Shown: piece after piece, positions 25,241 to 37,957 of the stretch | Numbering within the stretch: position 1 is the stretch's first letter | Layout of the letters: every line of letters begins with the position of its first letter | From: Reticulitermes speratus | Taxonomy: Eukaryota > Arthropoda > Insecta > Blattodea > Rhinotermitidae | Length of the DNA stretch: 64,000 nt | Reading direction: 5' to 3' | Assembly: GCA_021186555.1 (NCBI GenBank) | Contig: JAJKFL010000005.1 | Coordinates: 18,788,635-18,852,634 of the forward strand | Program-made: the position numbers and the translations under genes | The notes under the pieces: model-generated | Seen by the model: only the letters and a program-made list of their open reading frames with translations | Told to the model about the DNA's origin: nothing | The model's database searches: none

Positions 25241-25241
<1 letters not shown>
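23521..25241. other. AT-rich stretch; unexplained open region at about 24854-25166
   Basis: 23521-23640 may be 3' flank of the Penelope relic. Elsewhere nothing is recognised except that both strands are open for 83-96 codons across 24854-25166, where composition is more balanced. Neither reading (minus strand with PFFLLGDEECNFGLCKC) resembles a family I know. It could be an old transposon fragment. Confidence 0.45.
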
Positions 25242-25289
<48 letters not shown>

Positions 25290-25314
25290 CACACATATAT
25301 GTATACACACATAT
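25242..25314. repeat. AT microsatellite grading into TATG/CA repeats
   Basis: An (AT)n run of about 40 bases followed by alternating atgtatac/acacat units. Confidence 0.95.
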
Positions 25315-25329
25315 CTATGAATCCTTTTG

Positions 25330-25440
25330 GGTGGGCAGAGAGAAATTTAATTGGATGGCTTTCTGGGGCTTGAACCCAGAGTGGCTAAAGGCGTGTGCGG
25401 CTAGCATGGACTCACCTCAGTGAGGCCTGCGTGACGGTTG
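25330..25440 (-). repeat. possible tRNA-like SINE relic
   Basis: On the minus strand, gctagccgcacacgcc is followed by tgggttcaagcccc, a good box B with flanking stem. The 5' part is diverged and no tail is seen. It abuts the AT microsatellite, a common place for old SINE ends. Confidence 0.35.
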
Positions 25441-27068
25441 GGTATACTCGTTCTCAATTTTCGTAGCAGCGAGTTCCCCGGAGTTCCGGGAATCGGAAAA
25501 CGTGAGTTGCCCCACTGTATTTTACTCGTATTATTGATCAAATTATTAATACGACGTACATCCAAATATTTTATGAAATGATAAATATGTAGGGAAGTAG
25601 GCGGAGAAATGACTTTACGTCTTTTGTAAAGTGTCCGATAATTTTATTCGATTTTAAAGTAAATTTAAATAATCAACAATTTTTAAATCCCAAAATTTCA
25701 GAAGCTATGAAAATTCGTTTTGCTGTTTCGCGAGTTACTTCTTTCTTTACGGACCGACGGATGAACGGACGGAGCAATTTTAGCAGTTGCTCCTCAGGTG
25801 TGCGAATGCGGTGACAATGACTGATTCAGACGGAAGCGTAATTCTGTAGTACTTTTACCTCGATAATATCATCTCTGTGTGCGCGCTGTTTAACAAGATT
25901 CAAACAAGTAATGACAAGGAGCTCATTAAATCTCCCTAAGGCTAACAAGCGTAACCGTATAACGCAGCTTATGTGTAAATCAGCATTCAACGAGTTAAAA
26001 CCACTCGCCTTGAAAGGCAGTGCTTTGGATATGAAATTCAGTCCTTCCGCGGTATTAGTATACTAATCGCAATGTTATAAGACGTATACTTCAGCCGGTG
26101 GCTGGGACATATTTTAGAAACATTTCTGCGTTCAGGAAAGTGGTAGGATCGTTACCGTGTTTTCAAACTTCTGCTGAACCTTGTCCTGATATGGCAGAAG
26201 CCAGCCAATTTTACAAGGATTTATCTTTTTAAGATAAATTTTAATAAGATTAGAGATTTTTATGGCAATCTACTTAGAATGGTTCTATGGTAGTTACAAA
26301 ATACGACTAATTGTAGTGTGGTGGGTAGGTACCAAAGTTTCAGAGGAGACTTTCTTCTTAAAGTTGGAGGCAGTGTACTTCACCGAAAGAATTCTATCCA
26401 TCTACCAGTCTGCATGTTTTTCCTAGAATGACACAATATAACTTTTTCTTCTTTTCTACAAACAACGCCTAAATCTCGAGATTGTCGTTTTCTTTCAGAT
26501 ATACTGTATAAATGTCTGTATGATTTGGCCCCGTTTGTGCACTCTATTTCCCCTTTACTTCACCTTTTTAACCACCCGAGCACTATTACCTACAAATATC
26601 ATGTGCTTTCTACGTTCCCCTGATACTTTCACTATCTGTTGTCAGATTTGTCTCCTTTCCAATTTTTTCTTCTTACCTTCACGTTTTTCACGATATAACT
26701 TATTTTCTGTGTTTGGCTTATGAAGTTCCGAACACAATATTAGCAAACAGCCGTGGGCAAGTAAGAAAGACGTGTCATATTCTGCGATGGATATTCGTGT
26801 TTCAAGTGCCGGCTGTGCTTATTATTTCTATGCATAAACAGCGATCTCTGGTTGTACGTGATATGCATGTAAGGACAAATATGGTATTACTTCTACGACT
26901 AACCTTCTGAATAACAAATTATTTGACCCCACGGCGTAGGCTTCTCCCTGAGCTTAAAATTGTTCGTGTGTGGTATGGATTTTCCACGTCTGCAAAATGC
27001 TGGGAGGGAGAATCTTGAAATCAGTTTTTGAACTACAGTGTAAGCAGTAAAATAAGTAATGAATCCAA
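25441..27068. other. AT-rich non-coding stretch
   Basis: No gene recognised. A short GGAC-type run (gaccgacggatgaacggac, about 25752) looks like low-complexity, transposon-associated sequence. Confidence 0.5.
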
Positions 27069-27462
27069 TTGAAGAGACTTGGCCAGTTTAAGCCTGAATC
27101 TTTAAAAGACCGTTACACATCTATCCTACATACAATAAAAAGAAGAAAGGCTAACTGGATTGGTCACATCTTGCGTAGAAACTGCCTTCTGAAACACGTG
27201 ATTGAAGGAAAGTTAGAAGGAAGGATAGAAATGACGGGAAGACGAGGGAGAAGACGTAAGAAGCTATTGGATGACCTTAAGGAAAAGAGAAGATACTGGA
27301 AATTGAAAGAGGAAGCACTAGATCGCACTCAATGGAGAACTCGCTTTGGAAGAGGCTACGGACCTGTCGTAAGACAGACTACAGAATGAACGACACGTCT
27401 AGACAGCTGTGACTTGATTCTGTACAGTATGTAATGACGATGATGATGATGATTATTATTAT
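27069..27462 (+). pseudogene. 5'-truncated LINE: ORF2 C-terminus and 3' tail
   Basis: An open frame ends at a stop at 27387-27389. It carries RRKANWIGHILRRNCLLKHV, GRIEMTGRRGRRRKKLLDDL, KRRYWKLKEEALDRTQWRTR and FGRGYGPVVRQTTE. This is the very common C-terminal tail of insect endonuclease/RT-type LINE ORF2 proteins, after the RT domain. It is followed by a short 3' UTR and a GAT/ATT-type simple repeat (27436-27462), as expected of a LINE 3' end. The roughly 105-codon remnant is intact in frame, so the copy is not very old, but RT and endonuclease are absent. 5' truncation is the usual result of incomplete target-primed reverse transcription. No clear target duplication was found. Confidence 0.88.
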
Positions 27463-29640
27463 GGTGATGAGTATGGTGACTCATCAGGAAATCATGTTGA
27501 AAAATTACTTAGACCTATTAAATTTTAGTCCCATACTATAAATGTACACCAGAATATCCTTGTATTACTGGGATCGGACACCGATAACTGATGAAGACGC
27601 GTCAGTCGTGATATTACAGCAACCGGCAGCACCAACAATTGCTAGGGTGGACATTGCTAATATTAATAGCACTGAAATGGTATGTAACAATAAAGTCGAG
27701 AAGTGCATAAAATTACGGTATGGAATTAAATAACAACAGCTTATGAAACAGATGACAGTTATTACGTATATTGTCCTGTTAGCACGTGGTGTAGGGTCGA
27801 AGACCCAGCACCAGGGTTTAATTGTGTATTCTTGAAGAAGGCATGTCCAGCAATACCCAAATGGTAGCAACACTTTGAACATAGTCATGTTGTCTACCCG
27901 TTTCCTGAGTTTTAAAAAACAGTTGATGATTTTCTCTAATTACTTTATTATGAATTAACCACGACAACGCGTGGGGAAAAATATAATTATGATATTGTGA
28001 TAAAATAACAATTGAAATATTTATCTGTTTATGTCGTGGCACAACAGTCTAATGGCTTATGACATAGAAAATATTATGCGTTTACGCTTTTCTGTACAGA
28101 CTGAAGGAAACTACTAAACATCTGGACCAAAGCGATTGACCTTCTTGGCCAGAACCCTGCAAGATTTTTCTGGAACATGAAGCAGGAATTCCGATCACTG
28201 AACAGCAAAGCTCAGCAGTTGAAACAGGGCTCGCATGGTGTGTATTCGCTTGACACGTGACGGTCACAGATTGCAACTCCCTGCCATAGGAGCGCTAATA
28301 AAGAGACCTAATGGTACAGCACGTTTAGACTAATATAACTGCGGGGTTTTAAAATACGACAGTGGTCATTTGAGTTCCACGCTTTTTAAAAATATCTGCA
28401 TATTTACGTGGATATATTTACCAGTGCAGGAATATAGTGAATATAACTTACAGCGTATGAAAGATTGTTGATGGTGAATCAGACAACATTGTATATAAGA
28501 ATTTCATAGATAAAAGTAGAACGTTTAGAGTGCTGAGGTTGGACACAGTGTTATAAAGGACAGACAGTCAGGTTTTACCAGCTTATCACGATTTGTCATA
28601 CAGAATAAAAGCTGTAAATAGGGATCTTTAGCCTCCATGGAGAATCATAAAACGTTTGAACATAAATGTGGTAGTGATACACATGTCTAATGGGATATGC
28701 GTATAATATCCAGCCTCTACCAAAATTTGCCTTTATTGTTTCAATTTAGCCGTAACCATTATCTGTGGCTCGTTATAATCATGAACCACTCTGTCGATTC
28801 CGTACTTTGATACATAGATTTTTTCGTGGTCTGACATTCAGTGTGCTCCTATAAATCGGATATTTGCATGATCAACTCCAGCTTCCACCAAAATGCGACC
28901 ATTTAAATTCTGCCTCCACAAGTAATGTGAATCACAAATTTATACCTACAACTTATTCCTGTCTTTCGTGAGCAGTTTTCAACCCAACAAACTGATTCTG
29001 ATATAAGAGCTTGATTTTTTATTTAGTTCACAGACCATTATTTGTTTAACAGTTGTGGGGACCCAGTTCTGTGGATCCTAGAAATGTTCAGGGGTTCAAT
29101 TGCTTGTATCAAGATAAATTCCGGTATTTAAGGTGGTCGGATTGTCAGATTCTGACGCGATGTTGCTGCTAGTGTTGTGGGTCGAAGGCTGATAGCTGCA
29201 CACTGGAGAAACTTTTCATCAGAAGGCCATGCTTAGAAAGGAAAAGACAAGAAAGGGTGGGGATGAAGTGACAGACACTGCGTTTATTATTGGAAAACGG
29301 AAACTTCTTACGCCGTGAACTTTCTTATAAAATGCCTCTTGTCTTTGCAGTGAAGATGGGTTGGAAGTAAGGTCAAGCTTTGGGAAGTGAAGAATTTAAC
29401 GTTACGGGAAGTAACATGTGTTTGAGTATACATAAAACGAAGAAATTTCTGCACGTAGGATACTGTTTTGGATTTAAAACGGGAGTTTTGGTGGAAAATT
29501 TTACATATTTTTCACAACATGCTTATGTTCTTAGAGACCCAACATAATATACATTACCAACCCTGCGTATATTTCGGACCCAGTGCTGTGTACATTATTT
29601 ACTTTGCTTACTTTAAGGAGTGAACGAGCTTATTTGTAGA
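27463..29640. other. AT-rich non-coding stretch
   Basis: No gene recognised. The frames at 27565-27888 (minus) and 27542-27733 (plus) overlap antisense and have no family resemblance. Confidence 0.5.
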
Positions 29641-30065
29641 AGCCAATCATAATATGCGTTAATGAGCCTGTTTTTATGTCCTCAAAATATTATTGAATCT
29701 GCTTTTGTTTAGAGTCACAAAATAAGATACGTTACTGAGTCTGGTTGTTTAGAGTCACAAAATAAGATACGTTACTGAGTCTGGTTGTTTAGAGTCACAA
29801 AATAAGATACGTTACTGAGTCTGGTTGTTTAGGGCCACAAAATAAGATACGTTACTGTGTCTGGTTTTTTAAAGACCACGAAATAAGATACATTACTGAG
29901 ATTGGTTTTGTTGAGGGCCACAACGTAAAGATATATTACTGACTTGTTTTTTTTAAGACCACAAAATAAGATAAGTTGATATCTGGTTTTTGTAAAGGGC
30001 CACAAAATAAGATAGAGCATTAAGCTTGGTTTTGTTTAGGGCCCAAAGCAATATATATTACTGAG
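29641..30065. repeat. minisatellite, unit about 40 bp
   Basis: From about 29695 a unit of about 40 bp recurs (core: gtttagagtcacaaaataag then atacgttactgagtctg). Three copies in the middle (29710-29830) are nearly identical. At least six further copies to about 30065 diverge progressively, with small length changes. Degenerate partial copies can be made out upstream from about 29520 (cccaacataatatacatta). The minus-strand frame across it is a by-product of the repeat. Confidence 0.92.
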
Positions 30066-32169
30066 CTTTCCTCGGTTTACAGCCATGACACAATATAATA
30101 ATTTTATCAATGACTATGTATGAAAATAAACACCTTCGATTAGCTCTTAATATTTTACCTCTTGGAAGTAGGCCGTACCTGATTCGTACTTCGAAAGGAG
30201 CAGCACCTGTGTTGAAATTCCTTAATGTCTGCAGTCGATCCAGAACATTGCTTATTTCCTGCAATTAACACCAACCGCTCCGGTCATGTTTTTCAGTTCA
30301 CCATATTTTGTCGTGTGATTTGTAATCCGACGCCCGTAACCTGCATGAAACTTTGCTTAGATTGAAGCAAGTGTTAGTGAGCGAACATGCGGGATTTATT
30401 TCTTTGATGGCGGCGCGGCACTTTGGCCGCACGTCAGCAGTTCCAAGAGTGTAAATTGCTTGGCGTGTTTGCTAACAATATCGACGGAACTCTGGTTGGA
30501 CTGCGGCCAGCGCCCTTGTCAATACAGTTTTGATTAAAGTTGAAAAACATATTTGACAGTTGGTAAACATGCATGAATTTTATACTGCAAATATGTTGGA
30601 CTGGTTCAGAAATATTCTGTATGTAATCTGACACAAAATAAATGCTGAAGTTGGTAAACGTATGTCCAATATCTTATGAGTGAAAATAAATATAGTTTTA
30701 TCCTTTTCCTTAACGTAGATACACTTTGTATCAATTTACGTGACTCTGATACTTGCTGAAGAAAGCATTTCTTTCTTATAGAATTCTAATCGTCGCATAT
30801 CATGTTTAGAACCACTTAGCGTCTCGACGTTTCCCATCGTCCGACCTTTGAACTGGGGATGAAAACAAGTTCAAAGGACGACAAAAGAAGTAAAACATAA
30901 AATAAAAGCAGCTCTAAAACATTTTATGTATGTTTTGAGCCATTAAAATATCTCTCGATTAGAAATCTTAATTTGCGGTTGTTTCCTGAATTATATTTTG
31001 ACTAGCAAAATTCCTTTGAAAATTTTAACGGGAAATTGTTGCTGTTTTGAAAATAATTATTGAATTTGGAGCCTAAATGTAATTTGAAAATAATTTCTGA
31101 GCACGTATAATATCATTCGCATCAACTATCTCTGCTGAAAATATTTAACCTCAATAACAATCCCATTAAATGGTATAAAGAATGTCCAACAACGTTGATA
31201 ATAATTACAAACACCAATTGTCAATCGCATCAAAGGCTTCCAATTTGTTTTCATGGCTGTTTCACATGTAATTGAAGCTAAACGACTCAAATAACACTGT
31301 AAAAAACTGTTCCGTAACACTGGAACCAAATGTTTTGTTAATTCGAGATGCGTTATGTATTATCTGTATTTTACCTCTACACTCATAGCCCTAACAAGGC
31401 TGTGACATTATTCAGAAGAAATGTTCTCTAATAATAATGGAAAGCGTGGAGTGACTACAAAAAAGGATATTATATAAAATAGATTATTTGAGTTACCGTT
31501 GCCCTAAATATATGACCGTGGATAAATCAAGAAAAGTGGAAGGGTCGGACACGTTGCATGCGTGTGAAGACGAGAAATGTGTAATACTCTGTTTAAAAAA
31601 TTTATGGTAAGAGACTTGGCGACTTATAAACAAAGTAACATACACACTAATTTTGGATCTGTTCTATTCTGCATCACATCCTGCATAAATGCTTTGCTAG
31701 CAGCGGTTTTCCACTTGTTCATGTAAATAAAAGGCCACCATCGTTACTTTGTCGCCGATTCAGACAAACAGAATCTCCGCCGTTTCTTTCTGTGTTTGGG
31801 TCCTACTTTCCTCAAATATAAACACGGGCTTACGGTCAAATGATCTTTATGTGTTAAAATTTGCTACGTGCATTATGTAACTAGGCGTTAAAGTTGTAAA
31901 GTTGTAAAGTTGATGGCCGTACGAATTTCTGAGCTGGAGGACACGCTAACAACATTTAACCACACTTTAATTTGTATGCTTCACAAACAAACAAAAATAT
32001 GATAATGATTTTAAGGGTGAATTTTTTGTAATTATTTCCTTTATCCTTATTTTATTCTTAATTCTAACACGTCTTCCGAAAGTTAAGAATATACACTGGC
32101 TTCGAATGTCAGTGTTATTAGTAAATAATTAATTGGACACGAAGTAGAAGGAACCTTTCGTGGCCTAAA
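30066..32169. other. AT-rich non-coding stretch with a GC-richer islet at about 30340-30530
   Basis: No gene recognised. 30340-30530 is GC-richer (ggcggcgcggcactttggcc) than its surroundings and CpG-containing, without a good reading frame. Confidence 0.45.
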
Positions 32170-32305
32170 ACAAGTTACTATCCCAGAATTTTCCTTGCCA
32201 TATTGAATAAAACCAGGCAGATCCTCTGTCAGATTGGCTAGTCCGCGATTCCGGAATTGAATCCGGGACCTCCTGACAACGAAGCCAAAGCTGTAGCCAA
32301 TGGAT
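32170..32305 (-). repeat. tRNA-derived SINE relic (same type as 61430)
   Basis: On the minus strand the order is ttggctacagctttggcttc (box A region), gttgtcaggaggtccc, then ggattcaattccgg (box B with stem), then a body with gaggatctgcctggttttat. The layout and the blocks 'gtcagg', 'gaatcc' and 'cctg.ctgg.tt' parallel the plus-strand copy at 61430-61555. Both are strongly diverged. No tail or duplication is visible. Confidence 0.5.
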
Positions 32306-33470
32306 GAAATGCTCGGTCATTTAACCTTTAAAATGGAGGTTATGGCTCCATCTCTCTTGTTTCTCTCGCAAAATGTAACTACACTCCGAAACGGGCCACA
32401 AGCGGAGATTTCAGATTGCCTATCTTGTTGCATTTCTTCTCCATGTAAACTAGATACTGGTTTCTGCTTCTTTTTCGAGATGTAAAACATAAAGTTGCAC
32501 GTGATTAATGTATTCTGGGATATGTCGTCGTATGTGTTGGTAAAAGGATACCAGTCTTTAAGAGGAACTTTCTGCCTCAATTTTCAGTGTAGTCCTTGAG
32601 CTCCTTGTTACCAGCGTACGTGGAATCCTGTTCCAGAAGTCGAAAACGTCATCATCAATGGTGTGAGAACCTCAAATCTCGCAACAAAAGTACACTAAAA
32701 AATTAAATGTATATGTTTTTGTAATTGTTCTCTGCATTGCTTTATGTCTCCGATACCTTTTGTACGCTTTTCAGATCGAGCTAATTTGAGTAGGATACAC
32801 CGTCCATTATTGATACAAGCCCCTATAGGCATTTTGTGTGGATCTGTGGGCGTACTAATGTTCCATGCAACTTTGATGGCAAGCTGTAATGGCTACGTCC
32901 CGTATTAAGTTACGTAGGGTAATGTGTACAGCGTGATCGTCAGACAGAAGACCCAGTTGACTGATGATAGTGGTGAAGTACCGTACGCGAAGCATGAAGT
33001 TGGAATGGCGTTACTGTAAGTTGCTGTGCTATCAGCAAGTTGAGATTATCATCAAAGTCTGTTGGGCTTCCTTTCATGTTTGCAAGGAGGCTTCAACCAT
33101 TTCAGGATAACCAACAAGGTAGTTAAACAAAAGCATAACAAAGAAATTCAAACCTGGAAGTGAGAGAACGTCTGCACATCTGGCAGCGAAAATCTTCTTC
33201 GTGAAAAGGATACAAAATGGAACAATTCTCTTAAGTTTTCTCATTTTTACATGCTTTCGCAAAATTGCGAAAATCGTTTATTTCCTTTGTCATGTCTGTC
33301 TATGCGTCCGTCATGTAATTGGCTTCCGCTGAAAGAATTTCCATGAATTTTTGAGAATTTTTCGAAAATCTGTCGAGAAAATTCAACTTTCACTAAATAA
33401 GAATAACGGGTGCTTTATATGTAGTCCTGTGTAGATTTATTATAACATCTCTCTTAATTCTTCTTAGAAC
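32306..33470. other. AT-rich non-coding stretch
   Basis: No gene or repeat recognised. Confidence 0.5.
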
Positions 33471-33487
33471 GAGAAATGTTTCAGACA

Positions 33488-33602
33488 AAATTGTATATAT
33501 ATACCAACATGTATTGCACAAAATTATAACTAGATAAACTTATCACTTAAGTTTATCTAGTTATAATTTTGTGCAATACATGTTGGTATGTATATACAAT
33601 TT
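33488..33602. repeat. 115-bp near-perfect palindrome
   Basis: Left arm 33488-33542 and right arm 33548-33602 are 55 bp each, with a single mismatch and a 5-base loop (tcact). The outer ends read aaattgtatata. No open frame lies inside. The preceding gtttcagacaaaa is repeated about 160 bases downstream (33637), suggesting that the hairpin sits within or next to another repeat. It is probably a miniature inverted-repeat element or the product of a recent palindromic duplication. Confidence 0.9.
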
Positions 33603-36299
33603 ATCATAATGGGGCACGGTGAAAGTAAGGTCAAGTTTCAGACAAAAGTTGTAGAGAAAATCAAAACACATTTTATGTTCAATAACATTTTCCGAAAGTC
33701 GTGCCGTTTATGAGATAATGTGGAAAATATGGTACAGCCAGACAGGCGACAGATGACAGTACAATACGGCGCATGCGCATTGCATGCTGGATGACTAAGG
33801 CTACAGATACACACTCAAAATATGTAATAAGCTACTTATTGCTTTTACACGGCAACAATGGTTACGCTAACGCGCCTCAATGTTACGTTATACGTACATT
33901 GCCTATATTGTTTAAGTATCTCAAACGCTCTAAAACGCAAGGAAAAAATGCAAACACATTTTGTTCAAAATGGGCCTATCTTGCGCTGTTGTAAGTATTT
34001 AGTGAGTGATACTCGAGACGTTGTCTGAAACGTATACACTCCATTTTCTTTTACAGGGTACATTATTGTTTTTCAATTTTAATCAACGTTGAAATGTGTC
34101 GTCAAGTTTTAGTAACCCAAAGTACAAAATTTAGTGAAAATCAGCTCCGTTGTTCTCGAGTTGTTACATGTGGATCGACGTACTCGCGTAATGAGGCCAT
34201 TAACTGAATTTTTTAAATTTTTGCTTCGAACATGCTAACAGCTGACTCACACATTGTACCTTCACATTTAACTTTAATCTATCTTGGGCACTGTCGATAG
34301 GTTTAGAGATCTGGTATGCTGCCTCTCACACGCAGTAGGATAGGAACAAATAATAATATAAATTTAAATTAAATGCAACATTATGTTAAGTAAGCACTTG
34401 ATGTAGAGGTACATAAAGTGAGTGTGTGTGTGTGTGTTTGTGTGTGCGCGCATGCGTGTGTATGTATGAGTAGAGTAGCTGCAGTATACCTGTGACTCAT
34501 ATCACTTGATACATTTCTCAACTCACTTTATTACAGAATTTACTCTTAGCAACGTGAGAATCATAAGATTCCTAAGAAACATCCCTTAGCCTCAAATTAA
34601 AGACAAAAGGCTTGCGCGTAAAGTAATGGGACTTAAGAGCGCTGTCAATATTGATCTATTGGGCTGAGTCCGTTACTGGATGTTATTGAGCCTGCAAATT
34701 AGAAACTCATTTCTCGATGTACGAGTAGTATTGCATGTAAAAAAATATTTCAAATTTTACCACTTTATCAAGCGATTTCTACACCTACATTACCACCACG
34801 ACATAATTATCACAGGACATGCAAACATATGACATGGCTCGTGTGAAAGAAACTAGCGCTGTTGTCAAATCTTGATATCAACTCCAAAAGTCAAGTGTGC
34901 GGTTGCACATTTCTAGTGGTCACGTACCGTGCCTGAATATTTAGCGGCATAAATAGTTAGGTAATTCACTTGCAAAACGTACATCTGCCAACGGAAATGG
35001 CAAAAGAGTGACTGTGTGTCAAACCTGGTCCGAGGGAGGCAGCACACGAGAGCTAATACGACGTACAGCATAATCGCCATGGTAATAAATATAAATAAGA
35101 AATTAATTACTCATGCTTCTGTTACTCGCATGGCTAGAACGTTATCTGTCATTCAGAACTGAAATGTTCGCTGTCGTCCATGCTGTTTCGTGTTTAGGAA
35201 GATCTTCTAATAATAATGTAATGTAGTAGAATATTTAAATAGTATTCAAAATTACAATTTTTAATGTATGTAGCTTAAATACTAATAAACAAGGAAGGGT
35301 TACAGATTTAATCTTTTTCGACAATCTCCGGATTTACTTCTGGTTATATTATTAAAATAGACGCCATTAATCTCCGCCTAAATCTTTCTAGCTGAACAGG
35401 GTGGTATAGCTTGCCACTTTGATTTTTATTCCAAAGATACCACTTTCACATCTCTGTCTGTGTGCCCGCTAACCTTACTAAGGTCTGTTGCGTCTCTCTT
35501 CAATTTCACAGAGCAAATTTCGGACGAACACATTTCCTCGTCCCTCCAAAATCTTATTTATTCGTATTAACGAAACATTAATATCTCATAATGTCTTGCT
35601 AGAAGTAAAATTAGAAATTTGAATAATAAAATGTTAAACTATGTATTTCCGGTAAAACTGATTGAATCTTAAAGAAAAAATTGTTTTTTGTTATAAATAT
35701 ATAATGACCATTTGGAAGAAATAACAGTAACAAATCAGTAACAACTGTTTATTATTCTTCCTATTTGAAGACAGATATGACGCCTATAATCTTAACTTTG
35801 ATGAATGTCTTTTTTATAAAAAAAATTAACACTTTATATGCATTTCTCTCTTGCTGCTAATACCGCGCAAATCATCCACACGCTGAGAATGTAATATATA
35901 AATCTTTGAACATTCTGTATAGCATTTGGAAGTTATTTATTTATCATACCAACTCATGCACAATTTTACAATATTATTACTTCACCCCTATACGTATTTC
36001 TGCATTCAGAATGCCATCCTGTATAACAGTTTTAACTCCACTCCGGTACTTGCGTAGGAAGACTACCTTTTATTGTACTCGTATATGTTTCTTGTCGCCT
36101 TCGGCTCCATTCGCAATCCGAGAAAGTGACTGGCCGTATTGAGAGCAAGCCTACTGTACACGGTTTGTTACATGTAGGTTTTTTGCCTGCACTAAAGGGC
36201 ACCATGACAGGTCGCTAATCTTCACTCCTACTCTTACTTTGCACTAATGTAGTGATTAGTATCTCTGTGATAAAACATCGCTACATTTCGCATTTAGAC
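33603..36299. other. AT-rich stretch; probable old transposon-derived sequence to about 34180
   Basis: 33630-33690 (caagtttcagacaaaagttg) and 34125-34175 (agtgaaaatcagctccgttg) resemble dispersed insect repeat sequence, but I cannot name the element. There is a GT/GC microsatellite at 34417-34468. Nothing is recognised from 34470 to 36299. Confidence 0.45.
34417..34468. repeat. GT-rich microsatellite
   Basis: A (GT)n run with gcgcgcatgcgt and tatg interruptions. Confidence 0.92.
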
Positions 36300-36420
36300 C
36301 GCCGGCTGTAGCTACTCGTTACGGGCTGGACGGTTCGCAATTTGAACCCCGGGATTGAGGCTCACTCAGCCTGCTGTAAAATGGGTAACGGTTTCCTTTC
36401 TCAGGGTAGAAATATACATC
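36300..36420 (+). repeat. tRNA-derived SINE relic (same family as 62566)
   Basis: It shares ctgtagctactcgttacggg and ctggacggttc with the better copy at 62566-62800 (actcgctacgggctggac). It then carries a box-B-like segment near gaaccccgggattgagg. The body beyond about 36420 is lost in C-rich sequence. Confidence 0.5.
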
Positions 36421-37651
36421 AACCCCCCTCTCCCCCCCACTCCGCTGTCTACCCTCATGACATGTTATATTGTGAAATTCAATTTACTTTACATTTCGTG
36501 TTTAACTCTAAAGAACAGGTAATTTTTGTGAACATATCACACATACAAATTTAGAATGAATAAACATCTATTGTTTACTAAATGTTTAGCCACATACTGT
36601 ACACTTCAACCACGAAAAAGGAACTGGCATTTTAAACGTTGCTATTTCATGGAGTCCTTTAAAATGTTCTATAGCCCTGTATTCTTTAACGTTACGCGGA
36701 ACTCTGTCACTCGCATATTTCATTCGATTCTTTTAAAATCTGTAAATTTCAAAACATTCTTTTGACTACCAATCAAGTTACAGTTCCTGTTCCTCGATTC
36801 ATACATTAAATATGTACCGGCCACTAATCGCGCCAAAACCCTGTCTTTATACTACGTATGAATTTCCAGCACGTACATTTAATTTCATGGTTATTATCTG
36901 TCTGTGGCGAAACCCTATGTAGGTTGAAATCACTTCCTCCGAAGCACAAGAGCCGTGTAAAATGTAATCCAGCGTTGAAGTAATTAAGCAAATGGAAACA
37001 ACTGTTACGCATTTTAAAATTAGTTTTAATAGTTGGAGAACTTCAAAAGGAAATGAAGTATCTCTGTTTTAAAATCTGAAAATTGATCGTTTTAGATTAA
37101 ACCGGTCTAAGAAATTTGTTTAAAATTAGGTTCATGATAATTCTGTCCTATAAGAGGCTTCTCCGCAGGCTCTTATGTATAAATTTGTTTTACGTTTTCA
37201 CTAAAGAATTACGTTTTATTGTCACTTCGGCTAAAAATTTGGATTTGTAAACATAAAATACCCATAAAGTAGTAATTTAATCTAGCTGTTAGCATTAATA
37301 TCTCTCTCATGCTATTTTACTGTATTAACCGAAGTTAAGGTAATTTAAGAGTCATCATTTGGAATTTTTGAGTTAAAAATAAGCGTTAAGATTTTATAGC
37401 ATATAGTTTTAGTGGATAAAAACAAACCGAAAGAGAAATACTGTTTGTTTTTCAAGAGAAGGACCTCTGTTTAAAGGAAATCTCACTCGTGTACATGCAC
37501 GCTATATAATAACCAACCTACCGACTCACTTGATTGTAAAAATTATTCAACTTTGTGCATTTATTAAACCACATATTTTCAAAACTTTTACTTATTTACA
37601 ATTACTTTCAGTTACTTAATATTACGGTTGTACACCTGAAGCTACAAGTTC
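36421..37651. other. AT-rich non-coding stretch
   Basis: No gene recognised. A C-rich run follows the SINE relic at 36424-36440. Confidence 0.5.
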
Positions 37652-37663
37652 TTTAACTGTTTA

Positions 37664-37957
37664 AGAAAAAAAGCAATCCCTGTAAAAGTCTCGAGGGTTC
37701 CAGGAGGTTGAGGCTCCCAGATTACAAGACAATCGTCACATGAAGGTGGCAAGGTGTCGGCCGTAAGCACTGGCCTCCTTTACCCACCAGGAAACATTCC
37801 TGGTACTCATTTCTGTTAGAGGCTCGGTTGACCCCAGGGCCGTAGTGCGGCCGGAAGTTTTATGTTAATGAAAAATCCCAATGACACCATTGGGAATCGA
37901 GCCCGCTACCTTCCGGCTTGTAGCGCAGTGACTCAACTAACTGCGCCACCGCGTACT
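37664..37957 (-). mobile_element. tRNA-derived SINE with T-rich 3' end and 12-bp target duplication
   Basis: On the minus strand the element starts gtacgcggtggcgcagttag, a clear box A. Box B, gcgggctcgattcccaatgg, follows about 45 bases later, then a GC-richer body of about 200 bp ending gattgctttttttctt. Both sides carry the 12-bp direct repeat tttaactgttta (37652-37663 and 37958-37969), a target-site duplication showing it moved by target-primed integration. The 3' end is T-rich rather than A-rich in the sense direction, unlike the A-tailed family at 41171. It has no coding capacity and depends on a LINE for movement. Confidence 0.82.

Noticed and set aside
29829-30020. Minus-strand frame with repeated YLILWPF-like peptides
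   Set aside because: The peptide periodicity comes directly from the 40-bp minisatellite.
29695-30065. A CRISPR-like repeat array
   Set aside because: The copies are directly adjacent with no unique spacers and diverge gradually. It is a eukaryotic minisatellite.
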